DNA of 64,000 nucleotides from Mycolicibacterium sediminis (GTDB taxonomy: Bacteria; Actinomycetota; Actinomycetes; Mycobacteriales; Mycobacteriaceae): positions 1,488,001 to 1,552,000 of the forward strand of contig NZ_AP022588.1 in NCBI RefSeq assembly GCF_010731735.1, read 5' to 3'. A program made the position numbers and the translations under genes. Below, piece after piece: positions 15,504-24,628 of this stretch. The notes below the pieces were generated by a model that worked only from the letters and a program-made list of their open reading frames with translations, was not told where the DNA came from and made no database searches. Position 1 is the first letter of the stretch; each line of letters starts with the position of its first letter.

Positions 15504-17531
15504 CTAGCGCCAGATGCGCACCCGCGAGGCGGGCTCGAGATACAGCTCGTCGGACTCGGTGACGTCGAACGCGTCGTAGTAGGCGTCCATGTTGCGGATC
15601 ACGCCGTTGCAGCGGAACTCCGGCGGCGAGTGCGGGTCGATGGCGAGTCGCCGGATCGCCTCTGCGTCACGGGACTTCGTCCGCCACACCTGCGCCCACC
15701 CGTAGAACACCCGCTGCACGCCGGTCAGCCCGTCGATCACCGGGGCCTCCTTGCCCTCCAGCGACAGCTCGTACGCCAGCAGCGCGATCGACAGCCCGCC
15801 GAGGTCGCCGATGTTCTCGCCGACGGTGAACGCGCCGTTCACGTGCTGGCCCTCGTCGAGCTGGCGCGGCACGAACTCCTCGTACTGGTCGATGAGCGCC
15901 TTGGTGCGCTGGCCGAACTCGGCGCGGTCGTGGTCGGTCCACCAGTCGACGAGGTTGCCGTCGCCGTCGTACTTGGCACCCTGATCGTCGAAGCCGTGGC
16001 CGATCTCGTGGCCGATGACGGCGCCGATCCCGCCGTAGTTCGCGGCGTCGTCCGCCTCGGCGTCGAAGAACGGCGGCTGCAGGATCGCGGCGGGAAAGAC
16101 GATCTCGTTCATCCCGGGGTTGTAGTAGGCGTTGACCGTCTGCGGCGTCATGAACCACTCGTCGCGGTCGACCGGCCCACCGAGCTTCGCCAGTTCGCGG
16201 TCGGTTTCGACGGCCTGGCCCCGCACGTAATTGCCGTAGAGGTCGTTGCGGTCGATCACCAGCGCCGAGTAGTCGCGCCACCGCGCCGGGTAGCCGATCT
16301 TCGGGGTGAACTTGTCGAGCTTGGCCAGGGCGCGCTGCCGCGTCTCCGGCGTCATCCACTCGAGGTCGCCGATGCTCACCCGGTAGGCCTTGCGCAGGTT
16401 CTCGACCAGCTCGTCCATCCGGGCCTTCGACCCGGGTGGGAAGTGGCGCTCGACGTACAGCTTGCCCACCGCGTCGCCCAGGAGGCCCTCGACCAGCGAC
16501 ACCCCGCGCTTCCAGCGGTCCCGGATCTGCTCGGTGCCCGACAGCCTGCGGCCGTAGAAGTCGAAGTTCTCGGCGATGACGTCGTCGGTGAGGATCGCGG
16601 AGCGCGCGCTGATGACCCGCCAGCGCAACCAGTTCTTCCAGTCCTCGAGGTCGCGCTCGGCCCACCGCGCCGCGAACGCGGTCAGGTAGTCGGGCTGCCG
16701 GACGACGATCTCGGCGATCTGCTCGCCGGTGGTGCCCAGTGCGGCGGCCCAGCCCGACCAGTCGAATCCCGGTGCCTCGTCGGGCAGCTCGGCGAAGCGG
16801 CGCAGGTTGTAGGTCAGGTCGGCGTCGCGGCGCTTGACGACGTCCCAGTGTGCGGCGGCCAGTTCGGTCTCGAGCGCGACGATGCGCTCGGCCGTTGCCT
16901 GCCATTCGCCGGGCTGCGGCTCCTCGCCGAACACCAGCCCGAACATCCGGGCGACGTGGCCGGGGTAGGCCGCGAGGATGTCCGCGTGCTGCGGGTCGCG
17001 GTAGTACGACTCGTCGGGCAGCCCGAGCCCGGACTGCGAGAAGTGCAGCAGGTAGCGGGTCGAGTCCTTGGAATCGGTGTCGACGTACACGCCGGTCCCG
17101 CCGCCGATGCCGACGCGCTGCAGAGCGCCGAGGACGGCGGCCAGGGCGTCGTGGTCGGCGGCCTCGTCGACGGCGGCGAGTTCGGCCAGCAACGGCCGGA
17201 CACCCGCGGCGGCGACGGCGGCCTCGTCCATGAAGCTCGCGAAGAGGTCGCCCACGCGCTGCTCCTCGGTGCCCTCCGGCGCGCTGGTATTCCCCGGGTC
17301 GCTGCGCTCCTGCCCGCCGGAAGCGGCAGCGGACTCGTCGATCAACTCCCGCACCTGCTCCTCGGCCCGATCGGCGAGCGTGCGGAACGCACCGTCGGTC
17401 GCGCGGTCGGCGGGAATCTCGTACTCGGTGAGCCAGCGCCCGTTGACGTGACCGAAGAGGTCGTCCTGCGGGCGGGCGTCGTCGTCGACGTAGGAGAGAT
17501 CGATACCGGATCTGATGGCTTCAAGCGTCAC
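15504..17531 (-). CDS. zmp1: M13 zinc metalloprotease Zmp1
   Basis: A 675-residue M13 (neprilysin/PepO) peptidase, closely similar to Rv0198c from memory across its whole length. The zinc site HEIGH is at residues 508-512, preceded by YGGIGAVIG and followed by the third-ligand motif ENIGDLGG about 60 residues later. MTPQTVNAYYNPGMNEIVFPAAIL and the terminal FRCNGVIRNM...FDVTESDELYLEP are family hallmarks. There is no signal peptide, as in the tuberculosis protein. Zmp1 is linked to modulation of macrophage inflammasome responses in pathogens; here it is part of the conserved backbone. Confidence 0.95.
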   Translation of the reverse strand: MTLEAIRSGIDLSYVDDDARPQDDLFGHVNGRWLTEYEIPADRATDGAFRTLADRAEEQVRELIDESAAASGGQERSDPGNTSAPEGTEEQRVGDLFASFMDEAAVAAAGVRPLLAELAAVDEAADHDALAAVLGALQRVGIGGGTGVYVDTDSKDSTRYLLHFSQSGLGLPDESYYRDPQHADILAAYPGHVARMFGLVFGEEPQPGEWQATAERIVALETELAAAHWDVVKRRDADLTYNLRRFAELPDEAPGFDWSGWAAALGTTGEQIAEIVVRQPDYLTAFAARWAERDLEDWKNWLRWRVISARSAILTDDVIAENFDFYGRRLSGTEQIRDRWKRGVSLVEGLLGDAVGKLYVERHFPPGSKARMDELVENLRKAYRVSIGDLEWMTPETRQRALAKLDKFTPKIGYPARWRDYSALVIDRNDLYGNYVRGQAVETDRELAKLGGPVDRDEWFMTPQTVNAYYNPGMNEIVFPAAILQPPFFDAEADDAANYGGIGAVIGHEIGHGFDDQGAKYDGDGNLVDWWTDHDRAEFGQRTKALIDQYEEFVPRQLDEGQHVNGAFTVGENIGDLGGLSIALLAYELSLEGKEAPVIDGLTGVQRVFYGWAQVWRTKSRDAEAIRRLAIDPHSPPEFRCNGVIRNMDAYYDAFDVTESDELYLEPASRVRIWR

Positions 17532-17614
17532 CCTGCCATCCTGCCACCGGGCGGGGGATGCTCGCCGGGGCGAGGTCGGCCGGGCGAATTCGGCTGCCGG
17601 GTACCCTCACGCCC

Positions 17615-18214
17615 ATGCCCGACGAGCCCGCAGAAGCGCAGCGCGAGCCCACCGAGACGACGTCCGACCGCACGATCACCGGCTACGGCATCGCGTCCGC
17701 CGTGCTCGGCGTCCTCTCCGTCGCGGCCGTCGTCCTCGGTTTCATGATCTGGTCGGGCCACCGCAGCGACGCCGAGGAGCGGACTTACCAGACCGAGGTG
17801 CTGCAGGCCGCGGTCGACTGGACCAACGTGCTGGTCAACATGAATGCGGGCACCATTGACGAGAGCCTGCGCACGCTGCACGAGGGCACGGTCGGTCAGC
17901 TGAACGCCGACTTCGACACGACGGTCGAACCGTTCCGGCAACTCGTCGCGAAGCTGCAGTCGCAGACCACCGGCCAGGTCGAGTCGGTGTCGATCGAGTC
18001 GCTGCACCACGACCTCCCGGGCCAGAAGCCGGCCGGGCCGCAGCCCGAGCTGTCGACCGTCGCGTCGCGCACCGACACCGTGATCGTCGTCGCGACCTCG
18101 GTGAGCACGAACGCGGGCAACGCGGCCCCGAAGCCCATCCGGTGGAACCTGCGGCTGGGCGTCTCCGACGTCAACGGCAAGCTGCTCGTCTCCAAGCTGG
18201 AGGCACTGCGATGA
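17615..18214 (+). CDS. Mce-associated-like membrane protein (Rv0199-like)
   Basis: A 199-residue protein with a single N-terminal membrane helix (about 24-46, GIASAVLGVLSVAAVVLGFMIW) and a periplasmic domain of about 150 residues. That domain has the NTF2-like pattern of Mce-associated proteins: LQAAVDWTNVLVNM, LRTLHEGTVGQLNADFDTT and a strand-rich C-terminus. ATG 17615 is chosen over an upstream in-frame start because it opens the acidic leader typical of the family. The stop overlaps the next start (ATGA). Position after zmp1 matches Rv0199; the role is unknown. Confidence 0.8.
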   Translation: MPDEPAEAQREPTETTSDRTITGYGIASAVLGVLSVAAVVLGFMIWSGHRSDAEERTYQTEVLQAAVDWTNVLVNMNAGTIDESLRTLHEGTVGQLNADFDTTVEPFRQLVAKLQSQTTGQVESVSIESLHHDLPGQKPAGPQPELSTVASRTDTVIVVATSVSTNAGNAAPKPIRWNLRLGVSDVNGKLLVSKLEALR

Positions 18215-18900
18215 GGAACCGGTTGCGCGTCGCGCTGTTCGACGTCCTCGCCCCGCTCGCGGCGATCGCCGCGCTGATCTTCGTCGGCGTCGCGCTGCAG
18301 TGGCCGGTGTGGTGGGTCGCGGTGACGTCAGTGCTGTGCCTGCTGATCCTGCAGGGCATGGTCGTGGACTTCGTGCTCTACCGCCGCGACGGCGTCACGG
18401 TCGGCACCGATGACGACGGGCCCGGGCTCCGGCTGGCCGTCGCCGCGGTGGCCGCTGCCGCGCTGATCGCCGCGGTCGTCGTCGGTTACACGCAGTGGAC
18501 CGTGCCCGACCGGGACATGCGCGCCGACATCGCCGAGGTGACCGGCATCGCGAGCAGCGTCGCCGAGGCGTCGGCGACGTTCACCCCACAGGATCCGGAC
18601 GCCTCGATCAACCGGGCCACCGGCCTGATGACACCGGAGCGCGCCGAGGTCTACCGACGTGACTTCTCCACCGTGGCAAAGGAATTGACGAGCAAGAACA
18701 TCTCGGGTCAGGCGGAGACCATCTCCGCGGGCGTCGAGGCCATCGGCCCCGCCGTGGCGAGCGTCGCCGTCGTCATGCGCGGCACGCAGAACGCCCCGGG
18801 CAAGCCCGCCGACGTCGCGACGTACGCACTGCGCATCACGCTCACCAAGGACGGCGGTACGTGGCTGGTGGTGGACGTGACGCCGATCAACACCCGCTAG
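18211..18900 (+). CDS. Membrane protein (Rv0200-like)
   Basis: 229 residues with three likely membrane helices (about 10-30, 32-52 and 72-95) and a periplasmic NTF2/Mce-associated-like domain (MTPERAEVYRRDFSTVAKEL, then VVMRGTQNAPG and ALRITLTKDGGTWLVVDV). The C-terminal domain resembles that of the preceding gene, so the two are likely partner subunits produced by coupled translation. Start ATG 18211 lies in the four-base overlap. It ends 3 bases before the convergent Rv0201c-like gene. No enzymatic motif is seen. Confidence 0.78.
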   Translation: MRNRLRVALFDVLAPLAAIAALIFVGVALQWPVWWVAVTSVLCLLILQGMVVDFVLYRRDGVTVGTDDDGPGLRLAVAAVAAAALIAAVVVGYTQWTVPDRDMRADIAEVTGIASSVAEASATFTPQDPDASINRATGLMTPERAEVYRRDFSTVAKELTSKNISGQAETISAGVEAIGPAVASVAVVMRGTQNAPGKPADVATYALRITLTKDGGTWLVVDVTPINTR

Positions 18901-18903
18901 GGA

Positions 18904-19425
18904 TCAGCGGTCGGTGCGATCGTCGTGGATCTTGGCGAAGCGGTCCGACAGGCGGCGCATGCGGATCATGAGCGACGCGGCGGGGCAGTCCGTGCCCTCC
19001 AGGTAGGTCGCGAGCGTGGCCGGGGGCAACCCGATGCGCGACGCGAACTCCTGCTGCCCGAGGCCGGAACGTTCGAGGAGCAGCCTGACGTGGCGCGCGA
19101 CCTCGGCGCACTCGTTGGCCTCGAGATGGGCGCGGGTCCGGACGAGGACCTCGGCCAGTGCCTTGGAGACGCCGTAGGGCGGTGCCGTCTCGAGCACCTC
19201 CTCCACCTGCCGGGCGGTCCTGCCGTAGGGATCGCGCTTGACCGCGACGACGATGCGCTGCCAGACGGTGAGGTCGTCGGTGTCGAGGGCCGCGCGGATG
19301 GACGACGTAGGCCAGAACTCGACGGGGCGATCGTCGATCTGGGGGCGCTGGGGGGAGGGGGGGCGCGGACGACCGAAAGCGGCGTCATCGCTGCGCGTGT
19401 TCCGCGTGTCAGCGGACAACGTCAC
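18904..19425 (-). CDS. XRE-type helix-turn-helix protein (Rv0201c-like)
   Basis: 173 residues. The N-terminal ~80 are proline-rich and end in a helical segment (WQRIVVAVKRDPYGRTARQVEEVL). The C-terminal part carries an XRE helix-turn-helix: ARHVRLLLERSGLGQQEFASRIGLPPATLATYLEGTDCPAASLMIRMRRLSDR, in short stretches typical of phage-repressor-like DNA binding. It overlaps the stop side of mmpL11 by four bases and would be co-transcribed behind it, matching Rv0201c. A transcription factor in the mmpL11 operon is plausible; its targets are unknown. Confidence 0.72.
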   Translation of the reverse strand: MTLSADTRNTRSDDAAFGRPRPPSPQRPQIDDRPVEFWPTSSIRAALDTDDLTVWQRIVVAVKRDPYGRTARQVEEVLETAPPYGVSKALAEVLVRTRAHLEANECAEVARHVRLLLERSGLGQQEFASRIGLPPATLATYLEGTDCPAASLMIRMRRLSDRFAKIHDDRTDR

Positions 19426-22415
19426 CTAGCCTCCTCCAACATCGCCACCGCCACGGATAGGCAGCGACTCCGCACCCGCTCCCAGTCCGCCTCCCGGTCG
19501 GGGTCCGGCGTCTGACCGTCGGCCGGGTCGTCGTCGAGGTCCGACGGATGGGGGTCGGCCAGCCGCCTGATGAGCTGCGTGGCCACCCACTGTCTGCGCG
19601 AGCGGTTCCCAGAGTAGTACCGGTCCATCCGGGCCAGCACTTCCGCGGCGGTCAGGGTCTCCATCGAGTCGACCAGATCGGCGAACTCCGCGAAGTCGCG
19701 CCGTGAGTTGCGGCACACGATCAGATAGCTCTTGAGCCGCAGCGTCTCGGCGCCCGTGGGGATCTGCAGCCGGTCGCCGGTGGGCAGCAGGACGTTGGTG
19801 GTCTCCATCGGCTTGCGCCGTTCGAGCACCGGCGCGTCGGGATCGGACGTGGTCTGCAGCGCGTCGAGGGCGACGGCCAGCCGGCCCCGCCACATGGTCA
19901 CCGGGTGCACGGTGGCAGGCGCCGTCCGCTTGCCGTTCGCGCCGCCGCTGCGGGAGCCGAACCTGCCGCCGGTGCGGGTGGGGATGCGGACGGTGTCTGC
20001 CGATCCGGCTGCGGCGCCGCCGGAGGTCGCGCGGACCGCGGACCCGACGAGCTGCGGTTGAGCGGCCGGGACCACCCGGCTCATCCGGGCGGGGCCGCAG
20101 CCGCTGAACGCCAGCGGGTCGGCGACGATGATCGCGTGCGGGGCCAGGTTCTTGAGCTTCGCGGCGGTGCGGACGACGGTGCGGATGTCGCTGCCCGACG
20201 GACCGAGTTCGGAGATGTCCTCCGGGATGATGACCAGGTCGCCGATGTCGACCTTGGGCAGCGGCTTCTCGAAGTCGACCGACGGGAGGATGCGGTCGAG
20301 CCAGCGCGGCAGCCACCAGTTCCACTCGGCGAACATCGCCATCAGCGCAGGCACCAGCACGAGCCGGACGATGGTGGCGTCCACCGCGATCGCCACCGCG
20401 CACGCGACGCCGAGCTGACCGACCAGCGGCATGCCGGCGAACGCGAACCCCACGAACACCGCGATCATGATCAGCGCGGCACTGGTGATGGTCCTGGCGC
20501 TGGTGCTCACGCCGTAGGCGACGGCGTCACGGGTGTTCTGCGTCTGGACGAACCGCTCCCGGATCCGGGTCAGCAGGAAGATCTCGTAGTCCATCGACAG
20601 GCCGAACGTCATGGCGAGGACCAGCGGCGGGATGGTGCTGTCGATCGACGTCAGCGGTTCGAATCCCAGCGGTTCCAGCCAGCCCCACTCGAAGACGACC
20701 ACCAGGCTGCCGTAGGCCGCTGCCACCGACAGCACCGTCATCAGGACGCCCTTGAACGCGAGGAACACCGAGCGGATCGAGATCAGCAGCATGACGAACG
20801 CGATCAGGGCGACGAACACGAACACCAGCGGTTGGCTGGCCGACACGCGGTCGTCGAAGTCCTTCAGCAGAGCCGTGGGACCGCCGACGTCGATCGTCGC
20901 GCGGTCGCCTGCCGCCTGCGGCACGTTGCTCCGCAGCCAGTCGACGGTCTCGCGGGCGCCGGCGTCCTCGGGGTCGATGGACAGCACCACCGACGTCAGC
21001 GCGCTGCGGTTGTCGTCGGCGAACACCGGCGGCGAGACGTTCACGACGTAGGGCGCCTCGGTGATCCGCTGCTCGATCGCGGTCAGCGTCGGGGCGTTCG
21101 CGGGCTGGTTGGCCCCGCCGTCGGGGAACGACACCAGAACCCGGATAGGTCCCAGCGCACCCGGACCGAGCGCCTCCGCTGCGGCGTTGATGCCGCCGCG
21201 GATCTCGTGGGTGGGCTCGAACTGCCGCTGCAGGCTGTTGCCGAGCGTCATCGCGAAGGCCGGCGCCGCGAGCACGAGGAGGCAGGCGGTCGCGGCCGCC
21301 GCCGCGATCCACGGCCTGCGCATCACCGACGTGACCCACCGCGTCCAGAACCGGGACTGCGTGGTGTCGGGGCGGCGCGACATGTGCAGGTAGGTTGAGC
21401 GCTTGGCGGCGTGCTTGCCGAACGTCCGCAGCACCGCCGGCGTCAGCGTCGTCGAGGTGAGCACGGCGACGGCGACGGCGAGGATGGCACCGGTCGCCAT
21501 CGACGACAGCACGGGGGTGTTGATCAGGTAGATGCCGGTCATCGACGCGATCACCGTCAGCCCCGACAGCAGCACCGCCAGCCCGGACGTACCCATGGCG
21601 GCGTCCGCCGCCTGTTCGGCGTCTCGGCCCGCCCGCAACTCCTCGCGGAAGCGCATCAGGATGAACAGGGAGTAGTCGACCGCCAGCGCGATCCCGAACA
21701 TGGACACCGTCGACGTCACGAACACCGACATGGTGGTGATCGTCGACAGCAGGAAGACCAAGCCCATCGTGACCGCGACGGTGCAGATGCCGAGGAGCAG
21801 GGGCAGGGCGGCTGCGGCCAGCGACCCGAACACCGCGAGCAGCACGATCATGACGATCGGCAGGTTCCACTTCTCGGCCTGGGCGATGTCGTGCTTGGTC
21901 GCCTCACCGGCCGCCGCGCTCAGTGCGCCCTGACCGATCACGTACAGCCGGACCCTGCCGTCAGCGGTCTGGCCCGCCTCCTCGCCGTCGATGCCGACGT
22001 CCTTGCGCAACTTCTTGGCGATGTCGGTGCTGCCGCTGTCGAACCCGGTCTGCAGCGACAGCACGTACGGCCGGTCGGGCTGCGGCGGCGGCTGCTGCGG
22101 GTTGGGGACGATCTTGACGCGCGGTTCGCTCGCCGCTATTCGCTCGAGTTCGGAGACCGCGGCGGTCATGTCGGCGTAGGACGCGTCGGCCCGGGGGGCC
22201 GCGACGAGCGCCAGGGGAGAGGCGCCCTGATCCGGATAGTGGTCCTCGACCTGGTACTCGACGTTGAGCGACTGCGAGCCCGAGACCTCGAAACCGCCGC
22301 CGACGAGGTTGCCGGAGTTCGTCAGCGCGAGGTACACCGACGGAAGGAGCAGGAACAGCCATGCCGCGAACACCGCCCAGCGGTATCTGCGCAGGTTGCC
22401 GCTCAAGCGCATCAT
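19422..22415 (-). CDS. mmpL11: RND lipid transporter MmpL11
   Basis: A 997-residue RND transporter that exports long-chain wax-type lipids (monomeromycolyl diacylglycerol and mycolate wax esters in M. tuberculosis). Two MmpL halves each have a periplasmic porter domain. TM4 and TM10 signatures are visible as FGIALAVDYSLFILMRFREE and MTFGLSMDYEIFLLTRIRER. The C-terminal ~270 residues form the MmpL11-specific cytoplasmic tail (LPTGDRLQIPTGAETLRLKSYL, ending VAVAMLEEAR). It aligns over its full length with Rv0202c from memory. The next gene on the strand overlaps by four bases. Confidence 0.96.
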   Translation of the reverse strand: MMRLSGNLRRYRWAVFAAWLFLLLPSVYLALTNSGNLVGGGFEVSGSQSLNVEYQVEDHYPDQGASPLALVAAPRADASYADMTAAVSELERIAASEPRVKIVPNPQQPPPQPDRPYVLSLQTGFDSGSTDIAKKLRKDVGIDGEEAGQTADGRVRLYVIGQGALSAAAGEATKHDIAQAEKWNLPIVMIVLLAVFGSLAAAALPLLLGICTVAVTMGLVFLLSTITTMSVFVTSTVSMFGIALAVDYSLFILMRFREELRAGRDAEQAADAAMGTSGLAVLLSGLTVIASMTGIYLINTPVLSSMATGAILAVAVAVLTSTTLTPAVLRTFGKHAAKRSTYLHMSRRPDTTQSRFWTRWVTSVMRRPWIAAAAATACLLVLAAPAFAMTLGNSLQRQFEPTHEIRGGINAAAEALGPGALGPIRVLVSFPDGGANQPANAPTLTAIEQRITEAPYVVNVSPPVFADDNRSALTSVVLSIDPEDAGARETVDWLRSNVPQAAGDRATIDVGGPTALLKDFDDRVSASQPLVFVFVALIAFVMLLISIRSVFLAFKGVLMTVLSVAAAYGSLVVVFEWGWLEPLGFEPLTSIDSTIPPLVLAMTFGLSMDYEIFLLTRIRERFVQTQNTRDAVAYGVSTSARTITSAALIMIAVFVGFAFAGMPLVGQLGVACAVAIAVDATIVRLVLVPALMAMFAEWNWWLPRWLDRILPSVDFEKPLPKVDIGDLVIIPEDISELGPSGSDIRTVVRTAAKLKNLAPHAIIVADPLAFSGCGPARMSRVVPAAQPQLVGSAVRATSGGAAAGSADTVRIPTRTGGRFGSRSGGANGKRTAPATVHPVTMWRGRLAVALDALQTTSDPDAPVLERRKPMETTNVLLPTGDRLQIPTGAETLRLKSYLIVCRNSRRDFAEFADLVDSMETLTAAEVLARMDRYYSGNRSRRQWVATQLIRRLADPHPSDLDDDPADGQTPDPDREADWERVRSRCLSVAVAMLEEAR

Positions 22416-22700
22416 GAACTGCTGGATGACGAACCTCGGCCTTCTTCCCGGCGTTTCGTAGACTGGAGCGTACCGCAGTAGCAGGTAGGGTTGCCCGCCC
22501 GCGAGCCGCCCCGAGGGGGTGGTGAGGCCGGGTCCGAGGGCGGTTCACCGGTGACCTGAGGCTTAGCTGAGTGGATTGTGCGGGCGGCGGCGGTGGATGG
22601 CACCATGGCCTCCGGCGACGACGGGTCGGGGACACGGATCGTTGCCGCTCGACGAGAGTCCACGACGCCGGAAGCGCGCGCGGACCGTGAGGAGAAACCC

Positions 22701-23288
22701 ATGACCACGATGCCCGCATTCGCTCGGCGAGGTCTGCTCGGTGTGTTCGCCGTGACGGCGGCCGGCGGCGCAGCCGTCGCAGCCGTGGCGGTGCCCGGCG
22801 CGGTGTCGGCGCCGTCGGCGACCGCGGCGACCGATCCCTGCGCCGCCAGCGAGGTGGCCAAGACCATCGGCTCGGTGGCCACGTCGACCGGCACCTACCT
22901 CGACGCACACCCCGAGACCAACACCGCGCTGACGACGATCTCGCAGCAGCAGGGCGGGCCGCAGTCACTCGTCTCGCTCAAGACCTACTTCGACGCGAAC
23001 CCCCAGGCCGCCGACGACCTGAAGAAGTTGCAGGCTCCGCTGACGACGCTGTCCGGACGGTGCAAGTTGCCGCTCACGCTGCCGCAGCTGCTGGGTCTGA
23101 TGCAGACCGCGCAATCGCAGGGCGGTGCCGTCGCCGGTGCGGTGCCCGGAGGTTTGCCGGCAGGCGCGCCGTCGGCACAGACGGTCGGCGTGCCCGGCGC
23201 GACGGCACCGGCCGTGCAGGCCCCTCGGCCGGCCCCACGATTGGGCACCGGGCCGCTGCCCGGACCGGCGTCGACCACCGCCGGATAG
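22701..23288 (+). CDS. Exported haem-binding protein (Rv0203-like)
   Basis: 195 residues from ATG 22701, which has GAGGAG 7 bases upstream. A signal sequence (to about residue 45, with a twin-arginine-like ARRGLLG start) precedes a helical domain with two cysteines (DPCAASEV...SGRCKLPLT). The stretch SEVAKTIGSVATSTGTYLD is nearly identical in pattern to Rv0203, the secreted haem-binding protein that delivers haem to MmpL11/MmpL3. A Gly/Pro/Ala-rich tail (about 140-195) is longer than in Rv0203. It diverges from mmpL11 across 285 bases in which no further gene is seen. Confidence 0.85.
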   Translation: MTTMPAFARRGLLGVFAVTAAGGAAVAAVAVPGAVSAPSATAATDPCAASEVAKTIGSVATSTGTYLDAHPETNTALTTISQQQGGPQSLVSLKTYFDANPQAADDLKKLQAPLTTLSGRCKLPLTLPQLLGLMQTAQSQGGAVAGAVPGGLPAGAPSAQTVGVPGATAPAVQAPRPAPRLGTGPLPGPASTTAG

Positions 23289-23409
23289 CGATTCCCGGCG
23301 CGAACGCCACGGTCGACTGAGAAACGACCTGGGCTTTTACGCTTCCTCACAGCTGATTGACCGCAAGGCAAGAAACTCGTCACAGATTCTGCTTAGCTCT
23401 TCGATGTCG

Positions 23410-23427
23410 GTAACCGCCTGGGGTTAC
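23410..23427. promoter_or_regulatory. Short palindrome before the second haem-binding-like gene
   Basis: GTAACC (23410-23415) and GGTTAC (23422-23427) form a perfect 6-bp inverted repeat with a 6-base spacer, 32 bases before ATG 23460. It could be an operator in the 5' leader. The remaining 120 bases upstream contain a TTGACC element (23357-23362) without a convincing -10 partner. Confidence 0.35.
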
Positions 23428-23459
23428 GGCCTCTCAGTCTTCGAAGAAGGAGCTTGATC

Positions 23460-23840
23460 ATGTTGCTCTCGGCCAATGCTGGGCGACGTGCGGTTGCTGG
23501 CGTCGTGGGCGCCGGCGCGATCGCAGGCGCGATGCTGTTCGGTGCGCTGCCCTCCGCCATGGCGGAGCCCGCGCCGAACCCGCCGAACTGCACCGCCGCC
23601 GATCTGGCAGGCGTGGCCTCCGGCGTCTCCGCGTCGACGTCGGCCTACCTGTTCACGCACCCGGACGTGAACAACTTCTTCACCGGCCTCGAGGGCAAGA
23701 ACCGCGAAGAGGTCCGCGTCGAGGTCGACCGCTACCTCAACGACAACCCGCAGACCAAGGCCGAGCTGACGGGCATCCGCCAGCCGCTGGTCGACCTCAA
23801 GAACCGCTGCGGCTCGGCACCGGCGCCCGCACTCCCGTAG
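23460..23840 (+). CDS. Second exported hemophore-related protein
   Basis: A 126-residue secreted protein with a signal peptide cleaved near SAMA-EPAP (about residue 34). It has the same two-cysteine helical plan as Rv0203 ([22 protein letters not shown], then [20 protein letters not shown] and NRCGSAP). This is the family annotated as hemophore-related in mycobacteria. AAGGAG at 23447-23452 supports ATG 23460 over a TTG two codons upstream. It is probably a paralogue of the preceding gene arising by duplication. Haem binding has not been shown for this branch. Confidence 0.75.
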   Translation: MLLSANAGRRAVAGVVGAGAIAGAMLFGALPSAMAEPAPNPPNCTAADLAGVASGVSASTSAYLFTHPDVNNFFTGLEGKNREEVRVEVDRYLNDNPQTKAELTGIRQPLVDLKNRCGSAPAPALP

Positions 23841-23845
23841 GCCCC

Positions 23846-24619
23846 GTGCCGCTGAGGCAGGGGGATGACACCGGCGGGCTGGAGCGCAGCGACCAGGGGG
23901 ATGACACCGGCGTGGAGTCGTCTCCGGACGGCTCCGGGCACATGGTGCTGATGGTCGACGACGATCCCGACGTGCGTACGTCGGTGTCGCGCGGCCTGCG
24001 GCACTCGGGTTTCGACGTCCGGGTCGCGTCGAACGGCAGGGAGGCGCTGCGGCTGCTGTCGACGGAGACGCACGACGCGCTGGTCCTCGACGTGCAGATG
24101 CCCGAACTCGACGGCGTCGCCGTGGTGACCGCGCTGCGGGCGCTCGGCAACGACATCCCGATCTGCGTGCTGTCGGCCCGCGACACCGTGAACGACCGCA
24201 TCGCCGGTCTCGAGGCGGGCGCTGACGACTACCTCACGAAGCCGTTCGACCTGGGTGAACTCGTGGCGCGCCTGCATGCGCTGCTGCGCCGGTCGTCGCA
24301 CTCGGACCAGCCGTCGGACACCATGACGGTGGGCCCGTTGACCATCGACACCGCGCGTCGCCTGGTGTTCGTGGACGGCGAACGCGCGGAACTCACCAAG
24401 CGCGAGTTCGACCTCCTGGCGGTGCTCGCGGAGAACGCGGGGGTCGTGCTGTCCCGGCAGCGTCTGCTCGAACTCGTCTGGGGCTACGACTTCGACGTCG
24501 ACACGAACGTCGCCGACGTCTTCATCAGCTATCTGCGACGCAAGCTCGAGCGTGAGGGCCGGCCCCGGGTGATCCACACCGTCCGCGGGATCGGCTACGT
24601 CCTGCGCCAGGACCCCTAG
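23846..24619 (+). CDS. Response regulator, PrrA-like (OmpR family)
   Basis: An N-terminal receiver has MVDDDPDV (acidic pocket), the phospho-acceptor Asp in [12 protein letters not shown], and [19 protein letters not shown] winged-helix DNA-binding domain follows ([53 protein letters not shown], in parts). It resembles PrrA (Rv0903c) throughout. GTG 23846 gives 257 residues, but the leader contains a duplicated QGDDTG. The PrrA-like protein may begin at GTG 23912, leaving the duplicated 19-bp element as upstream DNA. It pairs with the histidine kinase 9 bases downstream. Confidence 0.88.
   Translation: MPLRQGDDTGGLERSDQGDDTGVESSPDGSGHMVLMVDDDPDVRTSVSRGLRHSGFDVRVASNGREALRLLSTETHDALVLDVQMPELDGVAVVTALRALGNDIPICVLSARDTVNDRIAGLEAGADDYLTKPFDLGELVARLHALLRRSSHSDQPSDTMTVGPLTIDTARRLVFVDGERAELTKREFDLLAVLAENAGVVLSRQRLLELVWGYDFDVDTNVADVFISYLRRKLEREGRPRVIHTVRGIGYVLRQDP
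23858..23912 (+). repeat. 19-bp direct repeat at the 5' end of the response regulator gene
   Basis: CAGGGGGATGACACCGGCG occurs at 23858-23876 and again at 23894-23912, 36 bases apart, so the copies are on the same face of the helix if bound by protein and in the same codon phase if translated. The second copy ends at the alternative GTG start 23912. It may be a regulator binding site or a small tandem duplication in a variable leader. Confidence 0.6.
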
Positions 24620-24628
24620 AAGCCTCGC

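Noticed and set aside
22557..22575. IdeR-like iron box between mmpL11 and the Rv0203-like gene
   Set aside because: Only about 10 of 19 positions fit the consensus and the right half-site is missing.
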